A DNA stretch of 31,182 nucleotides from REEB95 sp035275845 (lineage in GTDB: Bacteria; Pseudomonadota; Alphaproteobacteria; ATCC43930; CGMCC-115725): the NCBI GenBank assembly GCA_035275845.1, contig DATEMD010000188.1:1-31182 (forward strand), given 5' to 3'. The translations under genes and the position numbers were made by a program. Positions 6,402 through 17,121 of the stretch are shown here, one piece after another. The stretch's first letter is position 1. Every line of letters begins with the position of its first letter. The notes beneath the pieces are model-generated. The model saw only the letters and a list, made by a program, of their open reading frames with translations. It ran no database searches and had not been told where the DNA came from.

Positions 6402-7961
6402 ATGTCCCCGCCGAACCGGCCGCGCCCTGTTGTGTTGTGCATTCTCGACGGCTGGGGCGAGCGCCCGCAGCGCGACGACAACGCCATCTTGCAGGCGAAG
6501 ACGCCGAATTGGGACCGCTTCACGGCGCGTTTTCCGCATGCGCGCATGCAGGCGAGCGAAAATTTCGTGGGATTGCCGCAACATCAGATGGGCAATTCCG
6601 AGGTCGGCCACACCAATATCGGCGCCGGCCGCGTGGTGACGCAGGACCTGCCGCGCATCAACGAAGCGATCAAGAATGGCGAGCTGGCGCGCAATTCGGC
6701 GCTCAAGGATTTAGTCGCGGCGATGAAGCGTAGCGGCGGCGCGGTTCACCTGATGGGCCTGCTGTCGCCGGGCGGCGTTCACGCGCACCAGGATCACATG
6801 GCCGCGCTGGCGAAATTCCTGGCCAATCAAGGATTGACGGTGAACGTGCACGCCTTTCTCGACGGCCGTGACACGCCGCCGCGCAGCGCCGTCGACTTCG
6901 TCGCCGCATTCGAAACCGCGCTGAAAGACCAGAAAAACGTCCGCATCGCAACCGTCGCCGGCCGTTATTTCGCGATGGACCGCGACAAGCGGTGGGATCG
7001 CGTCGAACAGGCCTATCGTGCCCTGGCGGCGGCGGACGGCGCACACGCAACCGACGCGCGGGCTGCAATCGAGCAGTCGTACCACAAGAATAAGGGCGAC
7101 GAATTCGTCGCGCCGACGGTCGTCGGCGATTACGCCGGCATGAAGAACGGCGACGGGCTGGTTTGCGCCAATTTCCGCTCCGACCGCGTGCGGCAGATCC
7201 TGCTCGCGCTTCTCGACCCCAAATTCGACGCCTTCGCGCGTCCGCGCACGGTGAAATTCGCCGCAGCGCTCGGCCTGACGCAGTATTCCGACGAACTCAA
7301 CGGCTTGATGGAGATCGTATTCCCGCCGGAGGAGCTGCACGACACGCTCGGCGAGGTGGTGGCACGAGCCGGCCTCAAGCAGCTGCGCATTGCCGAGACC
7401 GAGAAATACGCGCACGTCACGTTCTTCTTCAACGGCGGACGCGAGATCGAATTTCCCGGCGAGAGCCGCATTCTGGTGCCGTCGCCGCATGTCGCGACCT
7501 ATGACCTCAAGCCGGAGATGTCGGCGTTCGAAATCACCGAGAAGCTGGTCGCGGCGATCGACGCCGGTACGTTCGATATGATCGTCGTCAATTACGCCAA
7601 TACCGACATGGTCGGCCACACCGGCGACATCGCCGCCGCAATCAAGGCGGTCGAAGCCGTCGATCAATGTCTCGGTCGGGTCGCCGCGGCCGTCGAGCGC
7701 GCCGGCGGTTGCCTGCTGATCACCGCCGATCACGGCAACGCCGAGCAGATGCGCGATCCGAAATCGGCGCAGCCACACACCGCACACACCACCAATCCGG
7801 TGCCGCTTCTGCTCGTCAATCCACCGTCGGACGCAACCGCACTGCGCGATGGCAAGCTGGCGGACATCGCGCCAACGATCTTGTCGTTGCTGCATTTGCC
7901 GCAACCCCAGGCGATGACGGGCCAGAACCTTGCCCGCGCCGCCGCGCGTGCCACGGCCTAG
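6402..7961 (+). CDS. gpmI: 2,3-bisphosphoglycerate-independent phosphoglycerate mutase
   Basis: A 519-residue, probably manganese-dependent enzyme of the alkaline phosphatase superfamily that interconverts 3- and 2-phosphoglycerate in glycolysis and gluconeogenesis. The metal and catalytic motifs are present: LCILDGWG near the N-terminus, MGNSEVGHTNIGAGR with the phosphorylated Ser, FLDGRDTPPRSA, NFRSDRVRQI, YANTDMVGHTG and ITADHGNAEQM. The ATG at 6402 is chosen as the family N-terminus; no Shine-Dalgarno is visible, but an AT-rich TTTATATAT (6388-6396) ends a few bases upstream. Upstream in-frame codons belong to the rlmH shadow. The stop overlaps the start of the next gene. Confidence 0.97.
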   Translation: MSPPNRPRPVVLCILDGWGERPQRDDNAILQAKTPNWDRFTARFPHARMQASENFVGLPQHQMGNSEVGHTNIGAGRVVTQDLPRINEAIKNGELARNSALKDLVAAMKRSGGAVHLMGLLSPGGVHAHQDHMAALAKFLANQGLTVNVHAFLDGRDTPPRSAVDFVAAFETALKDQKNVRIATVAGRYFAMDRDKRWDRVEQAYRALAAADGAHATDARAAIEQSYHKNKGDEFVAPTVVGDYAGMKNGDGLVCANFRSDRVRQILLALLDPKFDAFARPRTVKFAAALGLTQYSDELNGLMEIVFPPEELHDTLGEVVARAGLKQLRIAETEKYAHVTFFFNGGREIEFPGESRILVPSPHVATYDLKPEMSAFEITEKLVAAIDAGTFDMIVVNYANTDMVGHTGDIAAAIKAVEAVDQCLGRVAAAVERAGGCLLITADHGNAEQMRDPKSAQPHTAHTTNPVPLLLVNPPSDATALRDGKLADIAPTILSLLHLPQPQAMTGQNLARAAARATA

Positions 7962-9192
7962 GCGCGCGGCGCTTCCAGCCGCCCTGCTCGTGGCGGTGCT
8001 TGCCGCCGCCGCTTCCGTTCATGCGCAGAATTCGCCGCAGCAGAAATTGAACGACGTCGAGCACCAGCTCGAACAGACGCGCCAGCAACAGCAAAATCTC
8101 GCCAAGCAGGCGCAAGACCTAGCCAATCAGATTCAAACGTTGCGCGACGACGCGGTTCATGCCGCGGCCGGCGCGCAGCAGCATGAGGTGGCGCTCGACA
8201 AGCTCGACCGCACGCTGGCGGACCTGACCGCGAAGGAACAGGCCGAAGCCGCCGAGCTCCAAGGTAAGCGGCGCGTCGAGGCACGCGTGCTGATGGCTCT
8301 GGTGCAACTGGCGCGCGATCCGCCGACCGTGTTGGCGTTGACGCCGATGCCACCGGTCGACGCAGTGCGCGGTGGCCTGCTGCTTGGCCGCGCGGTGCCG
8401 CCACTAGCGGCGCGCGCGCGCGCGCTGGGCGACGCGATCGCGCAACTGGAGGCAGTCCGGGCGCAGATCGTTGCCGCCGAGGCCGCGCATCGCACCGAAG
8501 GCGAGAGCCTCGCGCACGACCAGGCGCAGATCGCCGCCCTCATCGCTCGCAAGCAAACCTTGCAGCAACAAACCCAGGCCGGACTGGACGAGAACAGCCG
8601 CCGACAGACCGCACTGGCCGCCAAGGCCAGCAACCTGCGTGACCTGATCGCCCGGCTTGAAGCCGACCGCCGCGCCGCCGAGCAACGCGCGGCGTCGCGC
8701 ACAACCGCCGGCGCCAAGGCACCGCTGGCGGTGACCGCCGCAACGCCAGTCCTGCCCCCAACCGGCGCGCCGTCCGGCAGCCGCCCGATCACCCAAGCGA
8801 AGGGTCGCTTGGCAGTGCCGACAACCGGTTTACTGATCTCACGGTTCGGTGAAGCGCAACCCGGAGGCATGACCAGCAAGGGACTTACCTTCGAAACGCG
8901 CCCCGGCGCGCAGGTGGTCGCCCCGTTCGACGGCCGGGTGGTCTATGCTGGACCGTTCAAAGGCTACGGCCGAATATTGATCATCGATCACGGCGGCGGC
9001 TATTATTCGGTCCTGGCTGGGCTCGATCGTATCGAGCAAAGCGCCGGGCAATGGCTCGTGGCAGGCGAGCCGGTAGGGGTCATGCCGCAGAGTGGTCCAA
9101 GACCCCGTCTCTACCTCGAGCTTCGCGATAACGGTCAATCGATCAACCCGTTGCCGTGGTTGGCGATCCACGATGAAAAGGTAAATGGATGA
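7948..9192 (+). CDS. EnvC-like murein hydrolase activator (degenerate LytM domain)
   Basis: A secreted coiled-coil plus LytM-domain protein of the EnvC type, which in other bacteria activates amidases at the division septum. From GTG 7948 it has 414 residues; TTG 7930 is an in-frame alternative. An N-terminal signal peptide ends near SVHAQN. Residues about 30-110 and 160-250 are Gln/Leu/Ala-rich coiled coils, followed by a Pro/Ala linker and a C-terminal M23 fold. The zinc ligands of active M23 peptidases are missing: the usual HxxxD position reads GLTFET, and the usual HxH position reads LYLEL. This supports an activator without its own peptidase activity. It overlaps gpmI by 14 bases, and its stop overlaps the protease start (ATGA). 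Confidence 0.88.
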   Translation: MPRPRRAALPAALLVAVLAAAASVHAQNSPQQKLNDVEHQLEQTRQQQQNLAKQAQDLANQIQTLRDDAVHAAAGAQQHEVALDKLDRTLADLTAKEQAEAAELQGKRRVEARVLMALVQLARDPPTVLALTPMPPVDAVRGGLLLGRAVPPLAARARALGDAIAQLEAVRAQIVAAEAAHRTEGESLAHDQAQIAALIARKQTLQQQTQAGLDENSRRQTALAAKASNLRDLIARLEADRRAAEQRAASRTTAGAKAPLAVTAATPVLPPTGAPSGSRPITQAKGRLAVPTTGLLISRFGEAQPGGMTSKGLTFETRPGAQVVAPFDGRVVYAGPFKGYGRILIIDHGGGYYSVLAGLDRIEQSAGQWLVAGEPVGVMPQSGPRPRLYLELRDNGQSINPLPWLAIHDEKVNG

Positions 9193-10562
9193 TGCGTTTC
9201 CGTCATTTAGCGGTTTCGGCCGCGATCTTGGTCTGGCTGCTGGCTCCGGCGGCGCAATCGGCCGATGCGCCCCAAACGCCCGCGCCGAAACACGATGCCG
9301 ATACCTATCGCGAGCTTGACCTGTTCGGCGAAGTGTTCGAGCGCGTCCGCGCCGACTATGTCGACAAGGTCTCGGACGAGCATCTCATCGAAGCCGCGAT
9401 CAACGGCATGCTGTCATCACTCGACCCGCATTCGAGCTACATGAACGCCAAGGACTTCGCCGAAATGCAGGTGCAGGTCCAGGGTGAGTTCGGTGGCCTG
9501 GGCATCGAAGTGACGATGGAAGACGGGCTGGTGAAGGTCGTGTCGCCGATCGACGGCACGCCCGCGGCCAAGGCCGGCCTCAAACCCGGCGACCTGATCG
9601 TCGCCATCGACGGCCAGCCGATTTCCGGCATGAGCCTCAACGACGCCGTCGAGAAGATGCGCGGCCCCACCGGCAGCGAGATCAAGCTGATCATCCGGCG
9701 CGGCGCGCAGCCGCCTTTCACCGTCGCGATCCGCCGCGCCGTCATCAAGGTGCAATCCGTCCGCTCGCACCTCATCGACAACGACATCGGCTATATCCGC
9801 ATCAGCAGCTTCAACGAGCAAGCCGACAGCGGCGTGCACGCGGCGATCAAATCGCTGATGGACAAGTCGCACGACAAGCTCGCGGGCATCGTGCTCGACC
9901 TGCGCAACAACCCCGGCGGCCTGCTTGACCAGGCGGTCGCCGTGTCCAACGACTTCATCCCGCAGGGCGAGATCGTCTCGACTCGCGGCCGCCACGCCGA
10001 CGACGCCCAGCGCTTCGACGCCAAGCCCGGCAACGACATCAGCAAGGGATTGCCGATGGTCGTGCTGATCAACGGCGGCTCGGCTTCGGCATCGGAAATC
10101 GTCGCCGGCGCGCTCAAGGATCACCGCCGCGCTGTTCTGCTTGGCATGCGCAGCTTCGGCAAGGGTTCGGTCCAGACCATCATCCAGCTCCCGGGCCACG
10201 GCGCGATGCGGTTGACGACGGCGCGCTATTACACGCCGTCTGGCCGCTCGATCCAGGCCACCGGCATCGAGCCCGACATCATCGTCGAGCCGGCCAAGAT
10301 CGAGAAGATCGCGACCGGGCCGGCGCTGCACGAGGCCGATCTCAAAGGCGCGCTCAAGAACACCGACGAAGGCACGGCGAAGACCTCGGCCACGACGCCA
10401 GCGGCGACGCCGGACAAAAACGCGACGCCGCCGGACGACGAAGATGGCGACGAATCGGCGACTTTCGGCAGCGCCAGCGACTATCAGCTTGCCCGCGCCG
10501 TCGACATGCTGCGCGGCCTGGCGCTGTTCGGGCCGAAGCCCCCGGCGAAGACGCCACACTGA
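9189..10562 (+). CDS. S41 carboxy-terminal processing protease
   Basis: A 457-residue periplasmic protease of the CtpA/Prc family. Residues 1-25 are a signal peptide. A PDZ domain covers about 97-182 (EFGGLGIEVTMEDG ... GLKPGDLIVAIDG). The S41 catalytic domain follows, with LDLRNNPGGLLDQAV and a Ser-Lys dyad at Ser300 (in NGGSASASE) and Lys325 (in FGKGS), 25 residues apart as in Prc. The C-terminal 80 residues are low-complexity Thr/Ala/Asp-rich, with a final helix. Its ATG overlaps the EnvC-like stop. The pairing of an EnvC-type activator with an S41 protease is common in Alphaproteobacteria and suggests control of peptidoglycan hydrolases. An alternative ATG lies one codon later. Confidence 0.95.
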   Translation: MMRFRHLAVSAAILVWLLAPAAQSADAPQTPAPKHDADTYRELDLFGEVFERVRADYVDKVSDEHLIEAAINGMLSSLDPHSSYMNAKDFAEMQVQVQGEFGGLGIEVTMEDGLVKVVSPIDGTPAAKAGLKPGDLIVAIDGQPISGMSLNDAVEKMRGPTGSEIKLIIRRGAQPPFTVAIRRAVIKVQSVRSHLIDNDIGYIRISSFNEQADSGVHAAIKSLMDKSHDKLAGIVLDLRNNPGGLLDQAVAVSNDFIPQGEIVSTRGRHADDAQRFDAKPGNDISKGLPMVVLINGGSASASEIVAGALKDHRRAVLLGMRSFGKGSVQTIIQLPGHGAMRLTTARYYTPSGRSIQATGIEPDIIVEPAKIEKIATGPALHEADLKGALKNTDEGTAKTSATTPAATPDKNATPPDDEDGDESATFGSASDYQLARAVDMLRGLALFGPKPPAKTPH

Positions 10563-10581
10563 GACCGGCGCGCAGCAGGGC

Positions 10582-11061
10582 ATGAGGAGCGCGAAGCCGC
10601 CCGCCGGCTACCGCCGCGGCGTCGGCATTATGCTGATCGACGGTGGACGCCGGATCTTCGTCGGGCGCCGCGTCGGCACCAACGACGGCTGGCAGATGCC
10701 GCAAGGCGGCATCGACGGCGCCGAGACGCCGCACGCGGCCGCCTACCGTGAACTCAAGGAAGAGGTCGGAACCGACAAGGCCACGATCCTGGCCGAAAGC
10801 GCGCATTGGCTGAGCTACGACTTTCCGGCGGCACTGCGGCCGTCGATCTGGGGCGGACGCTATGCCGGCCAAACGCAAAAATGGTTCCTGATGCGCTTCG
10901 CCGGTACCGAGGGCGACATTCGCCTCGACGCGCACATGCCCGAGTTCGACGCCTGGAAGTGGATCGCGCCAGACACGCTGCCGGCCGTCGCCGTCGACTT
11001 CAAGCAACCGCTCTATCGCGCGCTGCTCGAAGAATTCGCGACGCTACTCGCGGGCGGCTAG
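10582..11061 (+). CDS. rppH: RNA pyrophosphohydrolase (Nudix)
   Basis: A 159-residue RppH/NudH that removes pyrophosphate from the 5' triphosphate of mRNA to start decay, or hydrolyses dinucleoside polyphosphates. The family N-terminus YRRGVGIMLI is followed by the complete Nudix box (GGIDGAE ... YRELKEEVGT), and by WGGRYAGQTQKWFLMRF and EFDAWKWI, which mark RppH rather than other Nudix enzymes. The ATG at 10582 is chosen because it precedes the conserved start, with GCAGG upstream. It lies 19 bases after the protease gene. Its TAG shares four bases (CTAG) with the stop of the convergent ferritin-like gene. Confidence 0.96.
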   Translation: MRSAKPPAGYRRGVGIMLIDGGRRIFVGRRVGTNDGWQMPQGGIDGAETPHAAAYRELKEEVGTDKATILAESAHWLSYDFPAALRPSIWGGRYAGQTQKWFLMRFAGTEGDIRLDAHMPEFDAWKWIAPDTLPAVAVDFKQPLYRALLEEFATLLAGG

Positions 11062-11858
11062 GCGACGGCGCGGCGGCGCAACGCCCGCCAGGCAATGTCG
11101 GCGGTCAGGAGATTGAGCCGGCCGTGCGGCTTCAAGCCGATCGCCTTGAAGGTCATCGCCACCACGCGTTCGACATGATGCGGGCGATAGATACGTGCCG
11201 CCGCCGCGAGGTATTCGCGATGGGCGCGTCCGCGGTCGTAAACCGCGCCGGGCGCGGCACTGGCGACAAAATAGGCGTAGGACAGTTCATCGTCCTCCGA
11301 CTCGCGAATCCGTCCGAGTGCGACGCGCAGGCGGCGCCAACGGCCCAACCGTTCGCGCGCGAGATAACGCTTCATATGCGTATAGAACAGTTTGTAGTGC
11401 CGTAGCTCGTCGGCGGCGATGCGGCGACAGATTTCGCGCAGCACCGGCTCCTGCGTCGCCTCGGCGAGCGCGGTGTAATAGCTGCTGGTACCGCTCTCGA
11501 CGATGCAGCGCGCCACCAGCTCGCCAGCGCGCGAACCGCGGACCGAATGCTCGGCGTCAAGATCAACGCGGAATCCGGCGGAAAAGCGCGCGGAGGACGC
11601 GGCGTGATCGAACGACGGATCGGCAAGCGTCGACCAGTGGCCGAGCGCCGCGCCATGCTGGACCTCTTCCTCGCCCCAGATGCGAGCGGCTTCCTGGAAC
11701 TCGGGATCGTCGGCGAAGACGTTGCACAAATAGCGCGTGTAGTCGGCGCCGTTCTGTTCGACCAGACTCGCGGCCTTGGCGAGGCGCAGGATGGACGATT
11801 CGACCTTCGCCGGATCGAACCGGTCCCACGGAATATCGTTCAGTGTCCAATGACTCAC
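11058..11858 (-). CDS. ferritin-like diiron protein, function unknown
   Basis: A 266-residue helical protein with the residue set of a ferritin-like four-helix diiron centre: Glu34, Glu65-x-x-His68 (in WGEEEVQHG), Glu121 and Glu151-x-x-His154 (in AADELRHYK). The EEVQHG/DELRH pair resembles the EENRHG/DEKRHE motifs of soluble acyl-ACP desaturases and rubrerythrins, so an oxidase, desaturase-like or peroxide-scavenging role is possible, but the substrate cannot be assigned. The C-terminal 90 residues are Arg-rich. The start is GTG 11858, supported by AAGGA 8 bases upstream and a perfect TATAAT (11879-11884). It stands alone between rppH (convergent, 4-base overlap) and the atp operon. Confidence 0.8.
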   Translation of the reverse strand: MSHWTLNDIPWDRFDPAKVESSILRLAKAASLVEQNGADYTRYLCNVFADDPEFQEAARIWGEEEVQHGAALGHWSTLADPSFDHAASSARFSAGFRVDLDAEHSVRGSRAGELVARCIVESGTSSYYTALAEATQEPVLREICRRIAADELRHYKLFYTHMKRYLARERLGRWRRLRVALGRIRESEDDELSYAYFVASAAPGAVYDRGRAHREYLAAAARIYRPHHVERVVAMTFKAIGLKPHGRLNLLTADIAWRALRRRAVA

Positions 11859-11878
11859 GGGCGTGTTCCTTGCCCGCG

Positions 11879-11884
11879 ATTATA
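11879..11884 (-). promoter_or_regulatory. -10 box of the ferritin-like gene
   Basis: On the minus strand this reads TATAAT, a perfect -10 box, about 20 bases ahead of the GTG start. That leaves a leader of roughly 14 bases holding the AAGGA ribosome binding site. No good -35 box lies at 16-18 bases. Instead an inverted repeat occupies that place (11900-11917), suggesting an activator-dependent or otherwise regulated promoter. Confidence 0.6.
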
Positions 11885-11899
11885 ACGCCCGCGCCGCCG

Positions 11900-11917
11900 T
11901 CCGCCTATTTCGGCGGA
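11900..11917 (-). repeat. inverted repeat between atpC and the ferritin-like promoter
   Basis: TCCGCC (11900-11905) and GGCGGA (11912-11917) form a perfect 6-bp inverted repeat around TATTTC. On the minus strand it follows the atpC stop by 9 bases and covers the -35 position of the next promoter. It may be a weak transcript end for the atp operon, although no T-run follows, or an operator for the ferritin-like gene. Confidence 0.45.
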
Positions 11918-11926
11918 TGCCGGCGA

Positions 11927-12385
11927 TCAGTGCGCGGCCGTCCGCAAAGCGTCGAGCTTGGCCTGGGCGGCGGCGAGGCGACGTTCGGCGGCGCGCAGTT
12001 GCGCCAGCGCCTCGCTCTTGTCGTCGCCGGTCGCGCGCGCCACTTGATCCTTAAGGCCGGCGTGGCGGCTTTCGGCTTCCTTGACCTCGGCTTCGGTCGC
12101 GGCACGGTCGATCTCGCCGACCGGCAGCGCCTCGTCGGCGAGAACGGTACAGCGCTCGGGCGTCACCTCGGCAAAGCCGCCCGAAACGAAAATCCGCTGC
12201 GACACGCTGCGCTGATCGTCGGCATAGACGTCGATGATGCCCGGCCGCACGGTCGAGATCAGCAGCGAATGGCCGGGCAGCACGCCGAAATTGCCCTCGC
12301 CGCCCGGCACCACGACCATGGCGACGTCTTCCGAGAGCAGCAGCTTCTCGGGCGAGACCAGCTCGAATTTGACCTTGTCGGCCAT
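11927..12385 (-). CDS. atpC: F1-ATP synthase epsilon subunit
   Basis: A 152-residue epsilon subunit of the F1 central stalk, which couples and inhibits ATP hydrolysis. The N-terminal beta-sandwich shows FELVSPEKLL, VVVPGGEGNFGVLPGHSLLISTVRPG and ISGGFAEV-like segments (here VSGGFAEVTPERCTVLADEA). The C-terminal region is an Ala/Arg/Glu-rich helical hairpin, longer than the minimal alphaproteobacterial form. It is the last gene of the operon, 6 bases after atpD. Confidence 0.95.
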   Translation of the reverse strand: MADKVKFELVSPEKLLLSEDVAMVVVPGGEGNFGVLPGHSLLISTVRPGIIDVYADDQRSVSQRIFVSGGFAEVTPERCTVLADEALPVGEIDRAATEAEVKEAESRHAGLKDQVARATGDDKSEALAQLRAAERRLAAAQAKLDALRTAAH

Positions 12386-12391
12386 CGCGCC

Positions 12392-13816
<1,425 letters not shown>

Positions 13817-13826
13817 GATGCTTCCC

Positions 13827-14714
13827 CTAGAGCGCCTCGGCGCCCGAAATGATCTCGATCAGTTCCTTGGTGATGGCGGCCTGACGCGAGCGGTTATAAG
13901 TGATGTTGAGCCGGTCGATCATCTCGCCGGCGTTGCGCGTCGCATTGTCCATCGCGGTCATGCGCGCACCCTGCTCCGACGCGGCGTTTTCCAGGAGCGC
14001 GGTGAAAATCTGGACCGCAAGGTTGCGCGGCAAAAGTTCGGTCAGGATCTCGCTTTCCTCGGGTTCGAACGTGTAGATCGCACCCTTGGTATCGACCTTG
14101 TCCTTTTCCTTCGCCTCCGGAACGGCAAAGGGAATCAATTGCTGCTTGGTGACGATCTGGCTGATCGCTGATTTGAAGCGGTTGAAGACCACCGTGCAGG
14201 AGTCGAACTCGCCAGCCTCGAAACGTTCGACCAGGCGGCCGGCAATATCCTCGGCATTGGCGAACGTCAGGCGTGGCCGGCCGATCTCGGTCAGGCTTTC
14301 GACGATGAGCTTGGCGTTATCGCGACGCAGCGCGTCGCGCCCCTTGCGGCCGATGGTGAACAGCTTGACCGTCTTGCCGTCGCGCTGCAGCGCGCGCAGC
14401 GTCCGCCGCGCCTCGCGCAGGATGGTGGCGTTGAAGCCGCCGGCGAGGCCGCGATCCGACGTGGCGACGAGCAGCAGATGAGTCTGGTCGCTGCCGGTGC
14501 CGGCGAGCAGCTTGGGTGCATTCGGCTGGTTGCGCAGATTGGCGGCGAGCGAGCCGAGCATGCGCTCCATCCGCTCGGCATAGGGCCGTGCAGCCAGGGC
14601 CTGCTCCTGCGCACGGCGCAGGCGCGACGCCGCCACCATCTTCATCGCCGACGTGATCTTCTGCGTCGAGCGGACGGAGCGGATGCGATTGCGCAGGTCC
14701 TTGAGGTTGGCCAT
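13827..14714 (-). CDS. atpG: F1-ATP synthase gamma subunit
   Basis: A 295-residue gamma subunit, the rotating central shaft of F1. It opens with the family sequence MANLKDLRNRIRSVRSTQKITSAMKMVAASRLRRA and contains SDRGLAGGFNA. It closes with the conserved C-terminal helix MTAMDNATRNAGEMIDRLNITYNRSRQAAITKELIEIISGAEAL in family order. The length is normal. It is 20 bases from atpA and 10 bases from atpD, in the conserved H-A-G-D-C order. Confidence 0.98.
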   Translation of the reverse strand: MANLKDLRNRIRSVRSTQKITSAMKMVAASRLRRAQEQALAARPYAERMERMLGSLAANLRNQPNAPKLLAGTGSDQTHLLLVATSDRGLAGGFNATILREARRTLRALQRDGKTVKLFTIGRKGRDALRRDNAKLIVESLTEIGRPRLTFANAEDIAGRLVERFEAGEFDSCTVVFNRFKSAISQIVTKQQLIPFAVPEAKEKDKVDTKGAIYTFEPEESEILTELLPRNLAVQIFTALLENAASEQGARMTAMDNATRNAGEMIDRLNITYNRSRQAAITKELIEIISGAEAL

Positions 14715-14734
14715 GGCGCGCTGCTACCCGTCGC

Positions 14735-16264
<1,530 letters not shown>

Positions 16265-16265
16265 A

Positions 16266-16826
16266 TCAACCAGCCCCCTTCATCGCCAGCGCGAGCCGCG
16301 CCAGCTTGCTCTTGAGCGACGCGTCGACCATGCGCGAGCCCACTTTCACGACCAGCCCGCCGAGCAGGCTCGGATCGACGCGGAAGTCGACCGCGACCTT
16401 GCCGCCGACGGCCTTGCGCAGGCGCTCGTCCACCGCCTGGCGCTGCGTCGCGGACAATTCCTGTGCCGCGATCACTTGCGCCGTCACCTCGCCGCGGCGC
16501 TCGGCGAGAATGCGCAGAAATCCCTGGATCATGTCGGGCAGCGCGAACAGCCGCCGGTTGCGCGCCAGCAACCCGAGAAAATTCCGCGTCAACGGGTTGA
16601 CGTCGGCGCGTTCGCCGACCGCGCCGATCGCGCGCGCCTGTTCGTCGCGCTGCAAAACCGGGCTGCGGATCATGCGGCGCAAATCGGCGCTGTCGTCGAT
16701 CAGCCGACGCAAACCGGTCAGATCGGATGCCACCGCGTCGAGCGCCTTGCGCTCGTCGGCGAGCTCGAACAGCGCGGCCGCGTAACGCTCCGCCAAACCG
16801 GCTACGCTTGTCGCTTCGGATGCCAC
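16266..16826 (-). CDS. atpH: F1-ATP synthase delta subunit
   Basis: A 186-residue delta subunit, which joins F1 to the peripheral stalk (OSCP family). It shows the N-terminal helical domain (GLAERYAAALFELADE) and the C-terminal signature FRVDPSLLGGLVVKVGSRMVDASLKSKLARLA. The start is GTG 16826: an in-frame stop lies only a few codons upstream and no other start codon intervenes. A Shine-Dalgarno AAGGA (16839-16843) is 12 bases away, rather far. First gene of the F1 operon. F0 genes are not in the window, as usual for Alphaproteobacteria, where F0 and F1 are split. Confidence 0.97.
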   Translation of the reverse strand: MASEATSVAGLAERYAAALFELADERKALDAVASDLTGLRRLIDDSADLRRMIRSPVLQRDEQARAIGAVGERADVNPLTRNFLGLLARNRRLFALPDMIQGFLRILAERRGEVTAQVIAAQELSATQRQAVDERLRKAVGGKVAVDFRVDPSLLGGLVVKVGSRMVDASLKSKLARLALAMKGAG

Positions 16827-16855
16827 GTCGAACTGATGTCCTTAAATTTCCGGTC

Positions 16856-16922
16856 GAGACCGCCGCCGCGATGGTCTCAAAATGAACACGCCCTCCGTCG
16901 GGTTTTCGCCGTTCGAAAACCC
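16856..16922 (-). promoter_or_regulatory. two stem-loops in the atp leader / divergent region
   Basis: Two inverted repeats lie 30-100 bases upstream of atpH. GAGACC (16856-16861) pairs with GGTCTC (16873-16878). GGGTTTTCG (16900-16908) pairs perfectly over 9 bp with CGAAAACCC (16914-16922) around a 5-base loop. Neither is followed by a T-run in either direction, so they are not obvious terminators. If the atp promoter lies further up, both would be in the mRNA leader. I see no convincing -35/-10 pair for atpH. The rest of the 295-base region 16827-17121 holds no gene that I can support. Confidence 0.45.
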
Positions 16923-17121
16923 CCACCGTCACGGTCCCGCCGGAAAGCGCGGCGGTTCTAACATAGGCTTTTCGGGCACGCAACATGGCCGCCCAGCGGC
17001 GCCGTGTCGCGTCGCCGCAGCCGGAAAATCCCAGCTGCCGCAAGGTTTTCGGCGCTATAAGGAGCCCGCGTCACAGTGCCCGAATGCGTGTCATCCAAGC
17101 CTCGAAAAGGTCGATCCACGG

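Noticed and set aside
16882..17121. An 80-residue N-terminal extension of the ClC protein
   Set aside because: The added residues lack hydrophobic or conserved segments and the family start fits ATG 17122.
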